In this document: in pieces, positions 5,627 to 6,883 of the stretch
Layout of the letters: each line of letters starts with the position of its first letter
Numbering within the stretch: the stretch's first letter is position 1
Origin: Lachnospiraceae bacterium
GTDB taxonomy: Bacteria; Bacillota; Clostridia; Lachnospirales; Lachnospiraceae
Reading direction: 5' to 3'
Assembly: GCA_009774615.1 (NCBI GenBank)
Contig: VSOC01000064.1
Coordinates: 1-6,883 of the forward strand
Length of the DNA stretch: 6,883 bases
Made by a program: the position numbers and the translations under genes
The notes under the pieces: model-generated
The model's database searches: none
Seen by the model: the letters and a program-made list of their open reading frames with translations, nothing else
Told to the model about the DNA's origin: nothing

Positions 5627-6406
5627 ATGCATTTTCACGTATTGACGTTATTTCCGGAAATGATCGTTCAGGGCATGGGGGTCAGCATTACGGGAAGGGC
5701 GATGGAAAAGGGGATTATTTCGGTGAATGCAGTAAATATCCGGGATTATTCTAAAGACAAGCACCGCCATGTTGACGATGCGCCTTACGGCGGGGGAGCC
5801 GGAATGGTGATGCAGCCGGAGCCTGTGGTGGAAGCCTATGAGGATCTGTGCCAAAAGACCGGGAAAAGACCGCGGGTGATTTATATGACGCCCCAGGGAA
5901 GGGTGTTTAACCAGGAGATTGCCCGTGAACTGGCGAAGGAAGAAGACCTTGTGTTCCTCTGCGGCCATTATGAAGGGATTGACGAGAGGGCGCTGGAAAT
6001 GATTTGCACGGATTATCTCTCCGTTGGCGATTATGTGCTTACCGGGGGAGAACTTCCGGCCATGGTGATGATTGACTGTATTTCGCGGCTTGTTCCCGGG
6101 GTGCTGAATAATGAGGTATCGGCGGAAGTGGAATCCTTTCACGATAATCTTCTGGAATATCCGCAGTACACAAGGCCGGAGGTATTTTGCGGCAGAACCG
6201 TGCCGGAGATTTTACTTTCCGGGCATCATCAGAAGATTGAGGAATGGAGAAGGCAGCAGTCCATCTGCAGAACCCTAGAGCGCAGGCCGGATTTGCTGGA
6301 AGGGGCAAATCTCTCCAAGAAAGAGAAAAAATTTCTGGAGGAGAAGCTTTGGGAGAAAAGAAGCTTTGAACGTTTAGAGGAGAAAGTTTTAGAGCGTAAG
6401 TTTTAG
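5627..6406 (+). CDS. trmD: tRNA (guanine37-N1)-methyltransferase TrmD
   Basis: TrmD uses S-adenosylmethionine to methylate N1 of G37 next to the anticodon, preventing +1 frameshifts. The 259-residue product starts MHFHVLTLFPEM, contains the SPOUT trefoil-knot motifs CGHYEGIDERALE (112-124) and SVGDYVLTGGELPAM (132-146), and has LLEYPQYTRPE (175-185) and LLSGHHQKIEEWRRQQS (196-212). Arg154 matches the E. coli catalytic arginine. The position of the proposed general base Asp169 is Glu169 here (SAEVESF, 165-171). ATG 5627 is nine bases after AGGAGGG (5611-5617); the in-frame start at 5582 lacks a ribosome binding site, and ATG 5622 is out of frame. The C-terminus ends in a charged Glu/Lys/Arg helix. 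A new promoter begins 14 bases after the stop. Confidence 0.97.
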   Translation: MHFHVLTLFPEMIVQGMGVSITGRAMEKGIISVNAVNIRDYSKDKHRHVDDAPYGGGAGMVMQPEPVVEAYEDLCQKTGKRPRVIYMTPQGRVFNQEIARELAKEEDLVFLCGHYEGIDERALEMICTDYLSVGDYVLTGGELPAMVMIDCISRLVPGVLNNEVSAEVESFHDNLLEYPQYTRPEVFCGRTVPEILLSGHHQKIEEWRRQQSICRTLERRPDLLEGANLSKKEKKFLEEKLWEKRSFERLEEKVLERKF

Positions 6407-6419
6407 AGAAAAAAATAAC

Positions 6420-6448
6420 TTGACAGACGGAGAAATACGGTGTACACT
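6420..6448 (+). promoter_or_regulatory. Promoter just after trmD
   Basis: A perfect -35 TTGACA (6420-6425), a 17-base spacer and a -10 TACACT (6443-6448, four of six) would give a transcript starting near 6455. It is separate from the operon and drives either the small frame at 6514 or a non-coding RNA, and perhaps, past the terminators, the next gene. Confidence 0.65.
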
Positions 6449-6450
6449 GA

Positions 6451-6483
6451 GTTGCAGTTGTAACGCTTCTGACGGGCCGTTAG
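6451..6483 (+). promoter_or_regulatory. Structured leader: two small hairpins
   Basis: GTTGC (6451-6455) pairs with GTAAC (6460-6464) around AGTT, and CTGAC (6469-6473) pairs with GTTAG (6479-6483) around GGGCC. Both stems are five base pairs with one G-T pair each. They sit at the expected 5' end of the transcript from 6420; the first may be partly upstream of the start. They are too short to be sure of, and I recognise no riboswitch or T-box. Confidence 0.3.
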
Positions 6484-6513
6484 AGGTGATTTTTCAGAAA
6501 GGAGGCAGGATTG

Positions 6514-6624
6514 ATGAAACGGATAGATAGGGATTTTTCGGATACAGAACAAATGAATAATTTATACAGGACAGCCTGCCGCAAAAACTTTCTGAATAGT
6601 GCAAGGAGAATCACGGATGTGTGA
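6514..6624 (+). CDS. Putative 36-residue small protein or leader peptide
   Basis: ATG 6514 lies eight bases after an ideal AAAGGAGG (6498-6505) and the frame ends TGA at 6622-6624. The peptide is basic and polar, starting MKRIDRDFSDTEQMNNLY, with a hydrophilic helical character and a second Arg/Lys-rich half (RTACRKNFLNSARRITDV). It has no membrane segment or signal peptide, and no run of one amino acid as in amino-acid attenuator peptides. It has its own promoter (6420) and a terminator (6692). It is too short for the usual gene-finding cut-off. Either it encodes a small protein or its translation controls the folding of the hairpin that starts six bases after the stop. I recognise no family. 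Confidence 0.45.
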   Translation: MKRIDRDFSDTEQMNNLYRTACRKNFLNSARRITDV

Positions 6625-6629
6625 TTGCC

Positions 6630-6670
6630 GGATAACGGATAGTTAGGGTGTATTTTTGCTATCATTATCC
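6630..6670 (+). other. Long imperfect hairpin after the small frame
   Basis: GGATAA (6630-6635) pairs with TTATCC (6665-6670), and GATAG (6638-6642) with CTATC (6659-6663), giving eleven base pairs with a small internal loop and a 16-base apical loop. No T-run follows, so it is not a terminator by itself. It starts six bases after the stop codon, so a ribosome at the end of the small frame would cover it. Confidence 0.55.
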
Positions 6671-6691
6671 ACCGATATTATTTGGAAACAG

Positions 6692-6723
6692 AAACCGCAG
6701 CTGGATAAAGGCAGCGGTTTTTT
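6692..6723 (+). terminator. Intrinsic terminator of the post-trmD unit
   Basis: AAACCGC (6692-6698) pairs with GCGGTTT (6714-6720), with a further GC/GC pair after an A-A mismatch. A run of T continues to 6723. It would end a transcript of about 270 bases from the 6420 promoter. Confidence 0.8.
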
Positions 6724-6781
6724 GCATGTGTACAGCAATGTTTATTTGATATGCATGGATTTTGGATGTAAGAAAAGTCTG

Positions 6782-6808
6782 AGCCTGTGGAGAGGTTCGG
6801 GCTTTTTT
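6782..6808 (+). terminator. Second intrinsic terminator
   Basis: AGCCTG (6782-6787) pairs with CGGGCT (6798-6803), including one T-G pair, around a ten-base loop, followed by a run of six T (6803-6808). It lies about 60 bases after the first terminator. It could be a backup terminator, or an attenuator in the leader of the gene beyond the window. Confidence 0.7.
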
Positions 6809-6830
6809 GCTTTTATTGAGGTGGGGAGTC

Positions 6831-6849
6831 AGGAGGAAAACCGATGTAG
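6831..6849 (+). other. Start-stop minimal frame with ribosome binding site
   Basis: AGGAGG (6831-6836) is followed after seven bases by ATG (6844-6846) and directly by TAG (6847-6849). Ribosomes could bind and stall or release here. It may be chance, a decayed gene start, or a leader control element for the next gene. Confidence 0.3.
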
Positions 6850-6883
6850 AAAACGTAGAAACAGGAGAAAAGAATAAAGAAAA

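Noticed and set aside
2432..6439. AGACGGAGAAA(C/T)ACG at 2432-2446 and 6425-6439 as a pair of attachment sites
   Set aside because: A 15-base match with one mismatch is expected about once by chance in this window, and the copy at 6425 overlaps a promoter with no element gene nearby.
6480..6877. Open frames at 6480-6665 (minus) and 6656-6877 (plus)
   Set aside because: Neither has a ribosome binding site; the plus frame runs through both terminators and the minus one is antisense to the better supported small frame.

Overview
The window looks like a chromosome segment from a low- to mid-GC Firmicute of class Clostridia, probably Lachnospiraceae-like. The evidence is strong AGGAGG-type ribosome binding sites, the gene order ylxM-ffh-rpsP-khpA-rimM-trmD, and a Tn916-type integrase. 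No rRNA, tRNA or CRISPR array is visible. The genus cannot be fixed from sequence alone.

Layout. Positions 1 to about 2350 are the integrase end of an integrated mobile element. It begins with a 23-bp imperfect direct repeat (7-29 and 41-63). Next come a stand-alone HIRAN-domain protein (93-530), a GTG-started 59-residue protein (551-730), a 91-residue acidic protein (745-1020) and a complete tyrosine integrase with all its catalytic residues (1104-2324). All are on the plus strand with good ribosome binding sites. Just after the integrase lie two 11/12-bp direct repeats (2329-2351) that look like integrase arm sites. The element/chromosome junction should lie between them and the next promoter. 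No excisionase is recognisable.

Positions 2473 to 6406 hold a housekeeping operon for protein targeting and translation. A near-consensus promoter (2473-2501) drives ylxM and ffh (signal recognition particle protein), followed by rpsP (ribosomal protein S16), khpA (KH-domain RNA-binding protein), rimM (16S processing factor) and trmD (tRNA m1G37 methyltransferase). Several usable starts are internal to longer open frames, and the ribosome binding sites decide them. In many Firmicutes ftsY precedes ylxM; here the element sits in that place, so expression of the operon probably rests on the 2473 promoter. A strong intrinsic terminator (4941-4970) lies between khpA and rimM, and a weaker hairpin with a T-tract lies between rimM and trmD. 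Output is therefore probably graded along the operon.

Positions 6407 to 6883 contain no known gene but are not empty. A promoter (6420-6448) begins just after trmD. It is followed by small hairpins, an ideal ribosome binding site, a 36-codon open frame (6514-6624), a long hairpin (6630-6670) and two intrinsic terminators (6692-6723, 6782-6808). Near the edge is a start-stop ATG-TAG preceded by AGGAGG. The final bases repeat an A-rich motif that also precedes the ribosome binding sites of ffh and rpsP, which suggests that another gene, perhaps rplS, begins just outside the window. The small unit after trmD is the best candidate here for something undescribed.
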